This document shows, piece by piece, positions 52,918-63,230 of a stretch of DNA of 64,000 nucleotides. The notes beneath the pieces were generated by a model, which was not told the DNA's origin, did no database searches, and worked only from the letters and a program-made list of their open reading frames with translations. Position numbers and translations under genes: made by a program. Numbering within the stretch: the first letter of the stretch is position 1; each line of letters opens with the position of its first letter. Where the stretch lies: NCBI RefSeq assembly GCF_002294995.1, contig NZ_NSGF01000002.1:186001-250000 (forward strand). Reading direction: 5' to 3'. Source of the DNA: Mesorhizobium sp. WSM3860 (GTDB lineage Bacteria; Pseudomonadota; Alphaproteobacteria; Rhizobiales; Rhizobiaceae).

Positions 52918-54319
52918 AATGGCTGAAGGACAAGGCCGGCGCGATGCGGCCGCGCCTCAGCCAGCGCACGAGCAGAAGGGCGGCCACCACCGCCAGGCCC
53001 GACGCCAGGCCGATCCAGATGCCGACGCCGTTCAAGCCGAAATGGAAGGCGAGCAGCACGCCGAGCGGCAGGCCGATGCCCCAGTAGCCGATCGCGGCAT
53101 AGATCATCGGTACCTTGGTGTCGTGCAGGCCGCGCAGCATGCCGGCGGCGACCGCCTGCGCACCGTCGAAGATCTGGAACAAGGCCGCGAACACCAGGAA
53201 CGACACGGCAAGTGCGATCACCCGGGCGTTGGCCGGATCGGCGAGATTAATGAAGGCGCTGATCAAAAGATGCGGCCATAGCACCATGACCAGCCCCATC
53301 AACGCCATGAAGGAGACGCCGATGACGAAGGCGGTCCAGCCGGCGCGGGAGACGCCTTCCGGATTGCCGGCGCCATGGGCGAGGCCGACGCGCACGGTGA
53401 CCGCCTGGTTGAGGCCGAGCGGCACCATGAAGGAGATCGAGGCGATCTGGATGGCGATCGCGTGCGCGGCCAGCGAGTCAGCGTCGATCAGGCCCATCAG
53501 CAACGCCGCCGCGTTGAAGATCGTCACCTCGAAGGCGAGGATGCCGGCGATCGGCAGGCCGAGCCTCAGCAGGCCGCGGAAACGCGGCCAGTCGGAGCGC
53601 CAGAAGCGGCCGAACAGCTGATAGCGGCGGAATTTTTTCTCCAACACCACCACGGCCGCCAGGCCAACAAACATCAGCATGCTGGAAAGCGAGGTGGCGA
53701 GGCCCGAGCCGGCAATGCCCATGGCCGAGACGCCGAGATTGCCGAACATGAACACCCAGTTGAAGAAGGCGTTGCAGGCCACGGCGACGAAGACGATGAT
53801 CAGCGCCCAGCCCGGCCGCTCCAGCGCCGAGATGAAGGAGCGCAGCACGATATAGCCGTAAAAAGGCAGCACCGCCCATTGCAGCCAATGCAGGTAGATG
53901 CCTGCCTGGTGCGCGAGGTCCGGCTTCTGCCCCATGGCCAAAAGCACTTCTTCGCCATGCCAAAGGAACAGCCAGATCGGGATCGAGACGAGAACCGCCA
54001 GCCAGAGTCCCTGGCGCACGGTGCGGCGCAGGTCGCGCACCGAATGGCGGCGGCGGCCAAGCTCGGTCGCCATCATCGGCGAGGTGGCGAGCATCAGGCC
54101 AAGCCCGAAGATCAGCGGCATGAAATAGAGGTTGGAGCCGAGCGCGCCGGCGGCCAGCGTATCGGCTCCCAAACGGCCCATCATCATGACGTCGGTCGCA
54201 GTCATGGCGGTCTGGCCGAGATTGGTGAGCACCATCGGCCAGGCAAGCGACAATGTCGCCCTGATTTCCTGACGCCAAAGGTTTTCCGGCGCGCGAGCGC
54301 CGGCTTCGATCGCAGACAT
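52916..54319 (-). CDS. MATE-family multidrug/Na+ antiporter
   Basis: 467 residues, twelve hydrophobic segments. N-terminal ATLSLAWPMVLTNLGQTAMTATDVMMMGRLGADTLAAGAL is typical of NorM-type exporters; the second half repeats the pattern (FRGLLRLGLPIAGILAFE). Start at 54319 (MSAIEAGARAP) with GAGCGGAAA upstream; the longer frame is not supported. Substrate unknown. Divergent from the AraC gene. Confidence 0.92.
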   Translation of the reverse strand: MSAIEAGARAPENLWRQEIRATLSLAWPMVLTNLGQTAMTATDVMMMGRLGADTLAAGALGSNLYFMPLIFGLGLMLATSPMMATELGRRRHSVRDLRRTVRQGLWLAVLVSIPIWLFLWHGEEVLLAMGQKPDLAHQAGIYLHWLQWAVLPFYGYIVLRSFISALERPGWALIIVFVAVACNAFFNWVFMFGNLGVSAMGIAGSGLATSLSSMLMFVGLAAVVVLEKKFRRYQLFGRFWRSDWPRFRGLLRLGLPIAGILAFEVTIFNAAALLMGLIDADSLAAHAIAIQIASISFMVPLGLNQAVTVRVGLAHGAGNPEGVSRAGWTAFVIGVSFMALMGLVMVLWPHLLISAFINLADPANARVIALAVSFLVFAALFQIFDGAQAVAAGMLRGLHDTKVPMIYAAIGYWGIGLPLGVLLAFHFGLNGVGIWIGLASGLAVVAALLLVRWLRRGRIAPALSFSH

Positions 54320-54375
54320 TTTCCGCTCTTCAGACCACGGCGCGTCGGGACGAGGCCCGGAAGCCGCACGCAAAC

Positions 54376-54400
54376 GGCGCAAAATGGCGCCATTTGCGCC
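54376..54400. promoter_or_regulatory. Large palindrome in the MATE/AraC divergent region
   Basis: A 25-base near-perfect palindrome centred on ATGGCGCCAT with GGCGCAAA / TTTGCGCC flanks, 57 bases before the MATE start. It could be an operator for either gene. Confidence 0.35.
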
Positions 54401-54561
54401 GCCTTGTGAACGAAATGCGACATATTGGCAAGGGAGGAGGCGCGGCGAGTCATTGATCCAGCGGAAGCCTCGGCCACCGGCGTCCACGTTCACTTGCCGG
54501 GCGAGGGCTGCTACGGAATGTCCGAAGACCCGGAGCCGGCGAACCACGTCGGGAGGAATGG

Positions 54562-55479
54562 ATGCCGTTCAGGCGCAGAAAGAACACGGCCGCGATCCCG
54601 CGCACGGTGCCCGCCTTCGAGCACATCGTCACCGAGGCCAGCGACAGTTTTCTGTGGCGGCTGGACGACTATCCGTGGGAGCGCAATGTCTGGAACTTCC
54701 ATCCGGAATACGAGATCCATCTCCTGAGGAAATCGTCCGGCGTGGTGCTGGTCGGCGACCACATCGGCGAGTTCGGGCCGGGCTACCTGACGATCGTCGG
54801 CGGCGGCCTGCCGCATGACTGGGTGACGGCGGTGCAGCCGGGCGAGTTGATCGGGGGCCGTGACATCGTCCTGCAGTTCGATCCCGAGCGGCTGCGCGGC
54901 TCGGCCGGGCTGCTGCCGGAGTTGCGCGAGCTTGAGCCCTTCCTGGAGCGCTCGCTGCGCGGCATGGTTTTCCATGGCCAGACGGCGCTCGACGGCGCCG
55001 AGCTGATGGAAACAATGGGCGAGGTGCGTGGGTTGGCAAGGTTCCGCATGTTCCTCGAACTGCTGGACCTGCTGGCCACGACCGACGAATACGAGCTCTT
55101 GTCGTCGCCGGACTTTTCCCCGCTTCTCGACGCGGCGTCGCTGGACATCATCCAGCGTTCGCTGACCTATCTGTTCCAGCATTTCGCCGAGGACCTGAAG
55201 CTGCCGGAAGTGGCGGCATTGGCCGGTATGAGCGAAAGCACATTCTCGCGCTTCTTCCAGAAGAACACCGGCAACTCTTTCAGCGATCACCTTGCGAAGC
55301 TCAGGCTCTGGCAGGCCTGCAAGCTGCTCGCCGATACCGAGATCCCGATCACTGATATCTGCTTCCAGGTCGGCTACATGAACATCTCGAACTTCAACCG
55401 CGCCTTCCTGCGCAAGCATAAGATGACGCCATCCTCCTACCGCAAGCTGTCGCGGCAGCGGCTAGCGTTGCGGGCCTGA
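54562..55479 (+). CDS. AraC-family transcriptional regulator
   Basis: 305 residues: N-terminal cupin-like effector domain (HPEYEIHLLRKSSG, GDHIGEFGPGYLTIVGGGLPHDW) and a C-terminal double HTH (~200-298; LKLPEVAALAGMSESTFSRFFQ, ITDICFQVGYMNISNFNRAFLRKHKMTPSSYRK). GGGAGG precedes the start. Located directly upstream of the polyol importer in the same direction, so it probably activates that operon. The 232 bases after it contain the presumed promoter but no motif I can define. Confidence 0.92.
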   Translation: MPFRRRKNTAAIPRTVPAFEHIVTEASDSFLWRLDDYPWERNVWNFHPEYEIHLLRKSSGVVLVGDHIGEFGPGYLTIVGGGLPHDWVTAVQPGELIGGRDIVLQFDPERLRGSAGLLPELRELEPFLERSLRGMVFHGQTALDGAELMETMGEVRGLARFRMFLELLDLLATTDEYELLSSPDFSPLLDAASLDIIQRSLTYLFQHFAEDLKLPEVAALAGMSESTFSRFFQKNTGNSFSDHLAKLRLWQACKLLADTEIPITDICFQVGYMNISNFNRAFLRKHKMTPSSYRKLSRQRLALRA

Positions 55480-55711
55480 TCGGATCGAGAACCGGCTCTC
55501 CTGATACTCGTGTGACGAGCAGACTTTGTCTGCATCATTTTTTGCGTCGCACAATGCATAAAAGTACAGGTCTGCTGCAACGGGGCTTCTAGTCTCGCTG
55601 CTTCCAACTCCTCATTTTGGTGACGGGTGGCAGGTCACCCGGGCGACGGTGAGGGTCGCTTTAGCCCGCAGGCCTCCGCTTCTTGCGAGTGTTCCTGGAG
55701 GAGAAAAATCA

Positions 55712-56986
55712 ATGAAATCAAATCGGCTCGCTGCCAGCCTCGGCGCAGCTTTCCTGCTTACCGCTTCCGTTTCAACCGCTGCACTGGCGCAGGCTCCGGT
55801 CTGCTCGGCACCGGTCAAGGTGCTTGCCCAGCCGCGCGACGGGCTGACGCTTCTGGAAGATTCCAAGGACGAGTTCAAAAAACTCTCCGGCGCCTCCTTC
55901 CAGATCGACTACCTCAACGAAAACGACCGCCGGGCAAAGTCGCGTGCCGACGCCTCCACCGTCGGCAACTACAACGTCTATTATGTCGACGAGGCCAATG
56001 TCGCGCTGTTCGCCTCCTCCGGCTGGATCGCGCCACTGGCTGATTATTACCCGGCTGAATACGACTTCGCCGATTTCGATCCGGGCCGCCAGAAGGTCGC
56101 CACCTATGACGGCAAGGTCTGGTTCGCGCCGCTGACCGGCGGCGGCGACCTGATGGTCTACCGTAAGGACGTGCTGGAGGCTGCCGGCATCCAGCCACCG
56201 AAGACGCTGGACGAGTTGATCGCCGACGTGGCGAAGCTGAACGATCCCGACAAGGGCATGTATGGCATCGCGCTGCGCGGCGCGCGCGGCTCGGGCGCCA
56301 ATGTCTGGCGCTGGATGCCTTTCTTCAAGGCCTATGGCGGCAAATGGTTCGACGGCGACAAGCCGGCTTTCAATTCAGACGCCGCCGTCAAGGCGACGGA
56401 GACCTATCTCAAGCTGTTCAAGGACTCGGCGCCCGGCACGCAGACCGGCAGCTGGGATGAATCGACCGGCGCCTTCCTCTCCGGCCAGGTCGCCATCCTC
56501 GTCGAATCGACGCCGCTGTCGGGCATGGCGGTCGATCCCAAGACCTCGCAGGTGGTCGGCAAGGTCGGCTTCCTGCCGCCGCCCTCGCCGCTGCCGGGCG
56601 GCGGCTACGGCCACGGGCTCGCCATCGGCACCAAGGCCAATCAAGACGACGCCTCGAAGAAGTGCGCCGGCCTGTTCATCGCCTGGGCGACATCGAAGGA
56701 GAACGAGAAGCGCCGGCTCGACGCGCATCAGTTCGGCGAGCTCAACCGCACCAGCATCCTGTCCAGCAAGGAGTTCGCCGACATCTACGGCGCCGATCTC
56801 GGCCAGGCGCTGGCCGATACCGGCAAGGTCACGGCTGTGAACTTCTGGCAGGATCCGCGCTGGCCCGACCTCGGCGACCGCTGGGGCATCATCCTCGAAG
56901 AGCTGGTCACCGGCACGCGCACCGACATCAAGGGCGGCCTGAACGAGCTCGAGGCCTATGCCGACGAGCTGGTAAAAAAGAAGTAA
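55712..56986 (+). CDS. Sugar/polyol ABC transporter substrate-binding protein
   Basis: 424 residues, SBP family 1. Signal peptide ending TAALA-QAP; binder landmarks DYLNENDRRAKSRADAS, VDEANVALFASSGWIAPLADYY, GGGDLMVYRKDVLEAAG, SGQVAILVESTPLSG. GGAGGAG precedes the ATG at 55712. With a polyol-type dehydrogenase in the operon the likely ligand is a hexitol or pentitol (inference). Confidence 0.9.
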   Translation: MKSNRLAASLGAAFLLTASVSTAALAQAPVCSAPVKVLAQPRDGLTLLEDSKDEFKKLSGASFQIDYLNENDRRAKSRADASTVGNYNVYYVDEANVALFASSGWIAPLADYYPAEYDFADFDPGRQKVATYDGKVWFAPLTGGGDLMVYRKDVLEAAGIQPPKTLDELIADVAKLNDPDKGMYGIALRGARGSGANVWRWMPFFKAYGGKWFDGDKPAFNSDAAVKATETYLKLFKDSAPGTQTGSWDESTGAFLSGQVAILVESTPLSGMAVDPKTSQVVGKVGFLPPPSPLPGGGYGHGLAIGTKANQDDASKKCAGLFIAWATSKENEKRRLDAHQFGELNRTSILSSKEFADIYGADLGQALADTGKVTAVNFWQDPRWPDLGDRWGIILEELVTGTRTDIKGGLNELEAYADELVKKK

Positions 56987-57013
56987 TCCTCCCGCCCGTG
57001 GCGCGCGGTCCGC

Positions 57014-57031
57014 GGCATTCGTCGGAATGCC
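57014..57031 (+). terminator. Intercistronic hairpin after the polyol-binding protein gene
   Basis: GGCATTC-GTCG-GAATGCC within a G+C-rich 111-base spacer, without a T tract. Third binding-protein gene in the window followed by a hairpin. Confidence 0.5.
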
Positions 57032-57097
57032 GGAACCCGTGCGCCGCGGGTCCCGCCGCCGATTCCAATGCATCCGCGATATACCCGAGGATAGGCA

Positions 57098-57964
57098 ATG
57101 CGCCGACGCTCATCCCTGCCGGTCACGTTTCTCGTTCCGACGCTCGCCATCCTGCTCGTGCTGTCGATGGTGCCGACGCTCTACGCCATCGTAATAGCCC
57201 TGCAGAACCGCGAGCTGAGCACGCCGAGCTATTCCTGGGTCTGGTTCTCCAACTTCGCCGATCTCTTCCTCGACCGCCGTTTCCTCAATGCCGTCTGGGT
57301 TTCGGTGAAATGGGAGATCGTCACGGTCGTGGCGACGATGGTGGTGGCGATCGGGCTCGGCGTGCTGATGTTCGAGGTCGCCTCGCCCCGCCTGCGCAAT
57401 GTCTATTGCCTTTTGTTCATCATCCCGGTGCTGTTGCCGCGCGTCTCGGCTGCGTTCGTGTGGAAGTTCGCCTATCACCCGCTCTACGGCATCGCCACCT
57501 ATCCGTACCGGCTCGTCACGGGCGGGCTGATCTTCGACCCGTTGTCCAAGGCTTCGACGGCGCTGTTCGCGGTCGCCTCGGTCGACGTCTGGCAATGGGG
57601 CCTGTTCTTCGCGGTGATCGTGCTGAAGTACTTGGAGACCTTGCCGCCGCAGCCGATCGAAGCGGCGCGGCTCGACCACGCCAAGCGCTGGCAGATCCAC
57701 GCCTATGTTACCTTGCCGATGCTGAAGGCGCCGCTGATCAGCCTGATGTTCGTCAAGATGATCGAATCGCTGCGCTCATTCGACCTGATCTATGTGATGA
57801 CGCGCGGCGGGCCGGGTGTGGCGACCGAGACACTCGACATGTATGCCTTCTCGCAAGGCTTCATCGAGTCCGGTAAGGTCTCCTATGCCTCGGCCATGGC
57901 GGTCCTGATGATGATCGCGACGGTCATCACCTTCACCATGCTTTGGAAGCGGGTGCAGGCATGA
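57098..57964 (+). CDS. Sugar/polyol ABC transporter permease (MalF type)
   Basis: 288 residues, six membrane segments; first segment FLVPTLAILLVLSMVPTLYA and EAA-like loop PIEAARLDHAKRWQIHAYVTLP. GAGGATAGGC precedes the start. Ends in an ATGA overlap with the second permease. Confidence 0.92.
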   Translation: MRRRSSLPVTFLVPTLAILLVLSMVPTLYAIVIALQNRELSTPSYSWVWFSNFADLFLDRRFLNAVWVSVKWEIVTVVATMVVAIGLGVLMFEVASPRLRNVYCLLFIIPVLLPRVSAAFVWKFAYHPLYGIATYPYRLVTGGLIFDPLSKASTALFAVASVDVWQWGLFFAVIVLKYLETLPPQPIEAARLDHAKRWQIHAYVTLPMLKAPLISLMFVKMIESLRSFDLIYVMTRGGPGVATETLDMYAFSQGFIESGKVSYASAMAVLMMIATVITFTMLWKRVQA

Positions 57965-58788
57965 GGCCATATCCGATAGGGCTGGGCCGCCTGCTCGCCA
58001 AAGCCATCCTGGCGCTGGCCGGGTTTCTGGCCGTGTTCCCGCTCGTCTGGACGGCGCTCAATGCGCTGAAGAACAATGTCGATATCATCACGCGCGTGCC
58101 GCGCCTGGTGTTTTCGCCGACGCTCGCCAACATCGGCTACATCCTCGGCCGCGACAGCGTGCTGACTGGTCTCTACAACTCTGTCGTCGCTTGCGGCGCG
58201 GCCGTGCTGATCGGCGTCGCGCTCGGCCTGCCGGCAGCCTATGCGGTGGCGCGCTATCCCAATCGCTTCGCCGGCGACATCCAGTTCTTCGTGCTTTCGC
58301 TGCGCTTTCTGCCGCCGGTGGCAGTAGCTATTCCGCTGATGGTGATCTGGCTGCAGATCGGCCTCTACGACACTTTGCCGGCGCTGATCGTCACCTATTC
58401 GCTGCTGACCATCTCGGTGATCATGTGGCTGGCGATCCCTGCCTTCCAGGCCGTGCCGAAGGAGGTCGAGGAAGCGGCCTTCGTCGACGGCTACGGCGCC
58501 TATTCGGTGTTCTGGCGGATCGCTCTTCCCGTCGCGGCGCGTTCGCTCGCCGGCGCCGTTGCCTTCAGCTTCGTGCTGGTCTGGAACGAGTTCCTGATCG
58601 CGCTGATGCTGTCGAGTTCCAACGCCAAGACCCTGCCGATCGTGGCTTCCGAGCTTTCCCAGCAAGGCATGAACGTGCCGTGGGGGATCCTTAACGCCTC
58701 GGTCGTGCTTCTGTCGCTGCCGCCGCTGCTCTTCCTCGGCGTGCTGAGCGGCTTCCTGAATTCCGTTTTCCGGCAAAAGAAAAGTTGA
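57961..58788 (+). CDS. Sugar/polyol ABC transporter permease (MalG type)
   Basis: 275 residues, six membrane segments; EAA loop [22 protein letters not shown]. The start at 57961 uses the ATGA overlap. The dehydrogenase gene follows 14 bases later. Confidence 0.92.
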   Translation: MRPYPIGLGRLLAKAILALAGFLAVFPLVWTALNALKNNVDIITRVPRLVFSPTLANIGYILGRDSVLTGLYNSVVACGAAVLIGVALGLPAAYAVARYPNRFAGDIQFFVLSLRFLPPVAVAIPLMVIWLQIGLYDTLPALIVTYSLLTISVIMWLAIPAFQAVPKEVEEAAFVDGYGAYSVFWRIALPVAARSLAGAVAFSFVLVWNEFLIALMLSSSNAKTLPIVASELSQQGMNVPWGILNASVVLLSLPPLLFLGVLSGFLNSVFRQKKS

Positions 58789-58802
58789 TGCGAGGATACC
58801 CG

Positions 58803-59849
58803 ATGCGGGCACTGGTGCTTGAGAAAAAAGGCGAACTGTCGCTGCGCGAGATCGCGTTGCCGCTCGATGTCGGGCCGGATGACGTCAGGATCGCCGTCCA
58901 TACCGTCGGCGTCTGCGGCAGCGACGTGCACTACTACACGCATGGCGCCATCGGCAGCTATATCGTGCGCCAGCCGATGGTGCTTGGGCACGAAGCCTCG
59001 GGAACGGTCGTCGAGGTCGGCGCCAACGTCAAGAGCCTGAAGGTCGGCGACCGCGTCTGCATGGAACCGGGCGTGCCGAACCTCTCCTCGCGCGCGACGA
59101 AGCTCGGCATCTACAATGTCGATCCCGACGTCCGCTTCTGGGCAACGCCGCCGGTGCACGGCGTGCTTGCTCCTCAAGCGGTGCATCCGGCGGCCTTCAC
59201 CTACAGACTGCCGGACAATGTCTCCTTCGCCGAAGGCGCGATGGTCGAGCCCTTCGCCATCGGCATGCAGGCGGCAACGCGTGCACGGATCGTTCCCGGC
59301 GACGTCGCCGTGGTCGTCGGCTGCGGGCCGATCGGCATCATGATCGCGGTCGCGGCTCTGGCCGGCGGCTGCTCCAAAGTCCTGATCTCAGACTTCTCCG
59401 CGCCGAAGTTGAAGATCGCCGCCCAGTATCCAGGCGTCGTACCGGTCAATATCGGCGAGCAATTGCTGGTCGAAGCCGTCGCGGCCGCGACCGGCAATTG
59501 GGGCGCCGACATCGTCTTCGAGGCGAGCGGCAGCCCGAAGGCTTTCGCCGATCTGTTCGACGTGGTGCGGCCCGGCGGCGCCGTGGTGCTGGTCGGACTG
59601 CCTGTCGAGCCGGTCAGCCTCGACGTGCCGGCGGCGATCTCGAAAGAAGTGCGCATCGAAACCGTGTTCCGCTACGCCAACATCTTCGACCGTGCCCTAC
59701 AGTTGATCGCTTCCGGCAAGGTCGACCTCAAGCCACTGATCACCGGCACTTATGATTTTCCGGACAGCATCAAGGCCTTCGAGCGGGCGGCTGCAGGCAA
59801 CCCGCAAGACGTCAAGCTGCAGATCCTGCTCACCGGCGAGAAGGGGTGA
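58803..59849 (+). CDS. Zinc-dependent polyol dehydrogenase (sorbitol/xylitol dehydrogenase-like)
   Basis: 348 residues of the medium-chain family. Start at 58803 with GAGGA seven bases upstream; starts at 58785/58788 are less likely. Catalytic zinc ligands C38 ([10 protein letters not shown]), H63-E64 (GHEASG) and E149 (MVEPFAIGM); cofactor loop [10 protein letters not shown]. The lobe that holds a structural zinc in alcohol dehydrogenases has no Cys quartet, as in sorbitol dehydrogenases. Probably oxidises the imported polyol to a ketose. Confidence 0.9.
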   Translation: MRALVLEKKGELSLREIALPLDVGPDDVRIAVHTVGVCGSDVHYYTHGAIGSYIVRQPMVLGHEASGTVVEVGANVKSLKVGDRVCMEPGVPNLSSRATKLGIYNVDPDVRFWATPPVHGVLAPQAVHPAAFTYRLPDNVSFAEGAMVEPFAIGMQAATRARIVPGDVAVVVGCGPIGIMIAVAALAGGCSKVLISDFSAPKLKIAAQYPGVVPVNIGEQLLVEAVAAATGNWGADIVFEASGSPKAFADLFDVVRPGGAVVLVGLPVEPVSLDVPAAISKEVRIETVFRYANIFDRALQLIASGKVDLKPLITGTYDFPDSIKAFERAAAGNPQDVKLQILLTGEKG

Positions 59850-59852
59850 CTT

Positions 59853-60941
<1,089 letters not shown>

Positions 60942-60945
60942 CCGG

Positions 60946-62529
60946 CTAGCTGATCGCGTCGAGCGCCTGCCGCTGGCGGTGCATCTCGAGGAAAATCCGG
61001 TAGTCGCGATCGAAGCGGGCGCCGGCGGCCGGGTTGGAGGCGCGTGTCTTGCCGCCTTGCTGCATGGCGACGCAAGCGGCGTTGAGGTCAGGGTAAAGCC
61101 CGGCGGCTGTCGCCGCCACCATGCCGGTGCCGAGCAGCACCGCCTCGTCGGCCAGCGGCTCGATGACGGTGCAGCCGGTGGCGTCGGCATAGAGCTCCAT
61201 CAAGAGCGGATTCTTGGTGTGGCCGCCGGTGACGTGCAGCGTGTCGATCAAATATCCGTTCTCGTTCAGCGCCTCCAGCACATGGCGCACGCCGAGCGCG
61301 ATGCCGACGGCGGTGCGCCAATAGAGCTTGCACAGGCTGTCGAAGGAGGAGTCCAGCGTCAGCCCGCTGACGACGCCAACCGCGTGCGGGTCGGCGAGCG
61401 GCGAGCGATTGCCGTGGAAATCCGGCAGCACATGCAGCCGCGCCGCCAGCGCATCGCCCTCGGCAGCGCGCAGTTCGGCGACGCGCCTGGCGATCCTGGC
61501 ATGCATCGCCGCATCCGGCTCGCCGCCGGCGCCATGCCAGCGGATGATGTGGTCGAGCAGCGCTCCGGTCGCCGACTGGCCGCCCTCCGACAGCCATAGC
61601 TTCGGCAACGCCGCGCCATAATACGGGCCCCAGACGCCGGCGAAAGGCTGCGGATCCTGCGACATCGCCATGACGCAGGACGAGGTCCCGGCAATCAGCG
61701 CCAGGTGCCGGCTGATGTCCTTCTCGTCGTCGGCAAAGCCGCCGAGCACGCCGAGCGCGCCAGCATAGGCGTCGATCACCCCGGCGCCGACCCGGCATTT
61801 CTCCGTCAGGCCGAGATCTGCCGCTGCATCGGCCGTGAGTTGCCCGATATCGGTGCCGACGGGGCTCGCTTTTTCCGGGAGATTGCCGTGCTCGAAGAGA
61901 TCGCCGATGCCGACGAGCTTGAAGAAATCGCGCCGCCAGCCCGTCTCCTCATGCGCGAGATAGGTCCATTTGGCTGTCAGCGTGCATTGCGAGCGGGCGA
62001 GCGATCCGGTCGCTTTCCAGGTCAGGAAATCGGCGAGATCGAACAGATAGCCGGCTTCATTCCAGGTTGTGGGCAGGTTGCGCTTCAGCCACATCAGCTT
62101 CGGCGTTTCCATTTCCGGCGACATCACCCCGCCGATATAGTCGAGCACGGCATGGCCGCTTCTGGTGCATTCGTCGGCTTCGGCGATGGCGCGATGGTCG
62201 AGCCAGACGATGGTGTCCCAGCGCTTCTCGCCGGTGACCGAGACGCTCAGCTGATCGCCCTGCCTGCCGCGCACCACAAGCGAACAGGTAGCGTCAAAGG
62301 AGATGCCGACGATATCCGATGCAGCGACGCCGGCCTTCTCACGCGCGGCCCGCACGGCGGCGCAGACTGCCGACCAGATATTTTCCGAATCGTGCTCCGC
62401 GTGATCGGGCTTAGGCTGGTGCATGGCGATCGGCCGCTCCGCGCGGCCGAGCAGATTGCCTTTAGAGTCGAGAATGCCCGCGCGAGCGCTCCCGGTGCCG
62501 ACATCGACCGCGCAAACGAAACTCGTCAA
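60946..62529 (-). CDS. FGGY-family pentulose kinase (ribulokinase-like)
   Basis: 527 residues. Two ASKHA domains: CAVDVGTGSARAGILD at the N-terminus, DATCSLVV, VIDAYAGALGVLGG, ALIAGTSSCVM, and the C-terminal signature HVTGGHTKNPLLMELYADATG. Starts at TTG, overlapping the upstream HAD stop (TTGA), with a poor Shine-Dalgarno. Length and motifs fit the FGGY pentulose (D-ribulose/L-ribulose) kinases more than glycerol kinase. Phosphorylates a ketose produced by the polyol dehydrogenases. Confidence 0.9.
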   Translation of the reverse strand: MTSFVCAVDVGTGSARAGILDSKGNLLGRAERPIAMHQPKPDHAEHDSENIWSAVCAAVRAAREKAGVAASDIVGISFDATCSLVVRGRQGDQLSVSVTGEKRWDTIVWLDHRAIAEADECTRSGHAVLDYIGGVMSPEMETPKLMWLKRNLPTTWNEAGYLFDLADFLTWKATGSLARSQCTLTAKWTYLAHEETGWRRDFFKLVGIGDLFEHGNLPEKASPVGTDIGQLTADAAADLGLTEKCRVGAGVIDAYAGALGVLGGFADDEKDISRHLALIAGTSSCVMAMSQDPQPFAGVWGPYYGAALPKLWLSEGGQSATGALLDHIIRWHGAGGEPDAAMHARIARRVAELRAAEGDALAARLHVLPDFHGNRSPLADPHAVGVVSGLTLDSSFDSLCKLYWRTAVGIALGVRHVLEALNENGYLIDTLHVTGGHTKNPLLMELYADATGCTVIEPLADEAVLLGTGMVAATAAGLYPDLNAACVAMQQGGKTRASNPAAGARFDRDYRIFLEMHRQRQALDAIS

Positions 62530-63209
62530 GATGCTTTTACTCTCGCTCCCAGGTCTGCAATCAGATCGGGCAATTGCAGCATGTCAGCGAATATAAAGTC
62601 CGGTTCGGTCGACGCAAGCCGCGCCTTGAGCGCTGGGTTGTTCGCATGCGATCCGCCGGTGAAGGCAAAGACGCGCATGCCCGCCGCCCGCGCCGCGGCG
62701 ATGCCGGCCGGGCTGTCCTCGATGACCAGGCATTCGGGCGGATCAGCGCGCATTGCGGCAGCGGCATGGAGGAACAGGTCCGGCGCCGGCTTGCCGCGCT
62801 TGACCATGGCGGCGCTGAAGAGATGCGGCTCCAGCAGGCCCAGCAGGCCGGTGACCTCGAGCGCGTAGCGGATGCGCTCCAGCGTGCCGGAAGAGGCGAC
62901 GCAATAGGGCAGGCCAAGCTTCGGCAGGATTTCCTTGATGCCGGGGATCGGCTTCAGCTCCTCGCGGAACTTGCGCATCAACTCGACCCGCATGGCGGTC
63001 AGATGCTTGTCGCTGATCTCCAGGCCGAAATCGCTGCCGAGGATCTCGCGCACGCTCTTCATGCTCTTGCCGAGGAAATGCTCGTAGGCGGCGTCCTCAG
63101 AGACGGTGCCGCCGGCGAGCTCGATCATGCCGAGCAACGCGGAGACCGAGAGCGCCTCGCTGTCGACCAGCACGCCGTCACAGTCGAAGATGACCAGCTC
63201 GGGCGTCAT
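62526..63209 (-). CDS. HAD-superfamily phosphatase (beta-phosphoglucomutase-like)
   Basis: 227 residues. Motif I VIFDCDGVLVDSE with both Asp, cap domain, motif II VASSGT, motif III Lys in KRGKPAPDLF, motif IV IEDSPAGIAAARAAG. Start at 63209 (MTPELVIFD); a TTG five codons upstream is possible. Lies between a mannitol-dehydrogenase-type gene and the kinase; could dephosphorylate a dead-end sugar phosphate in the pathway. Substrate unknown. Confidence 0.88.
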   Translation of the reverse strand: MTPELVIFDCDGVLVDSEALSVSALLGMIELAGGTVSEDAAYEHFLGKSMKSVREILGSDFGLEISDKHLTAMRVELMRKFREELKPIPGIKEILPKLGLPYCVASSGTLERIRYALEVTGLLGLLEPHLFSAAMVKRGKPAPDLFLHAAAAMRADPPECLVIEDSPAGIAAARAAGMRVFAFTGGSHANNPALKARLASTEPDFIFADMLQLPDLIADLGARVKAS

Positions 63210-63230
63210 TGCGGCTGCGTCCAAAGAGCT

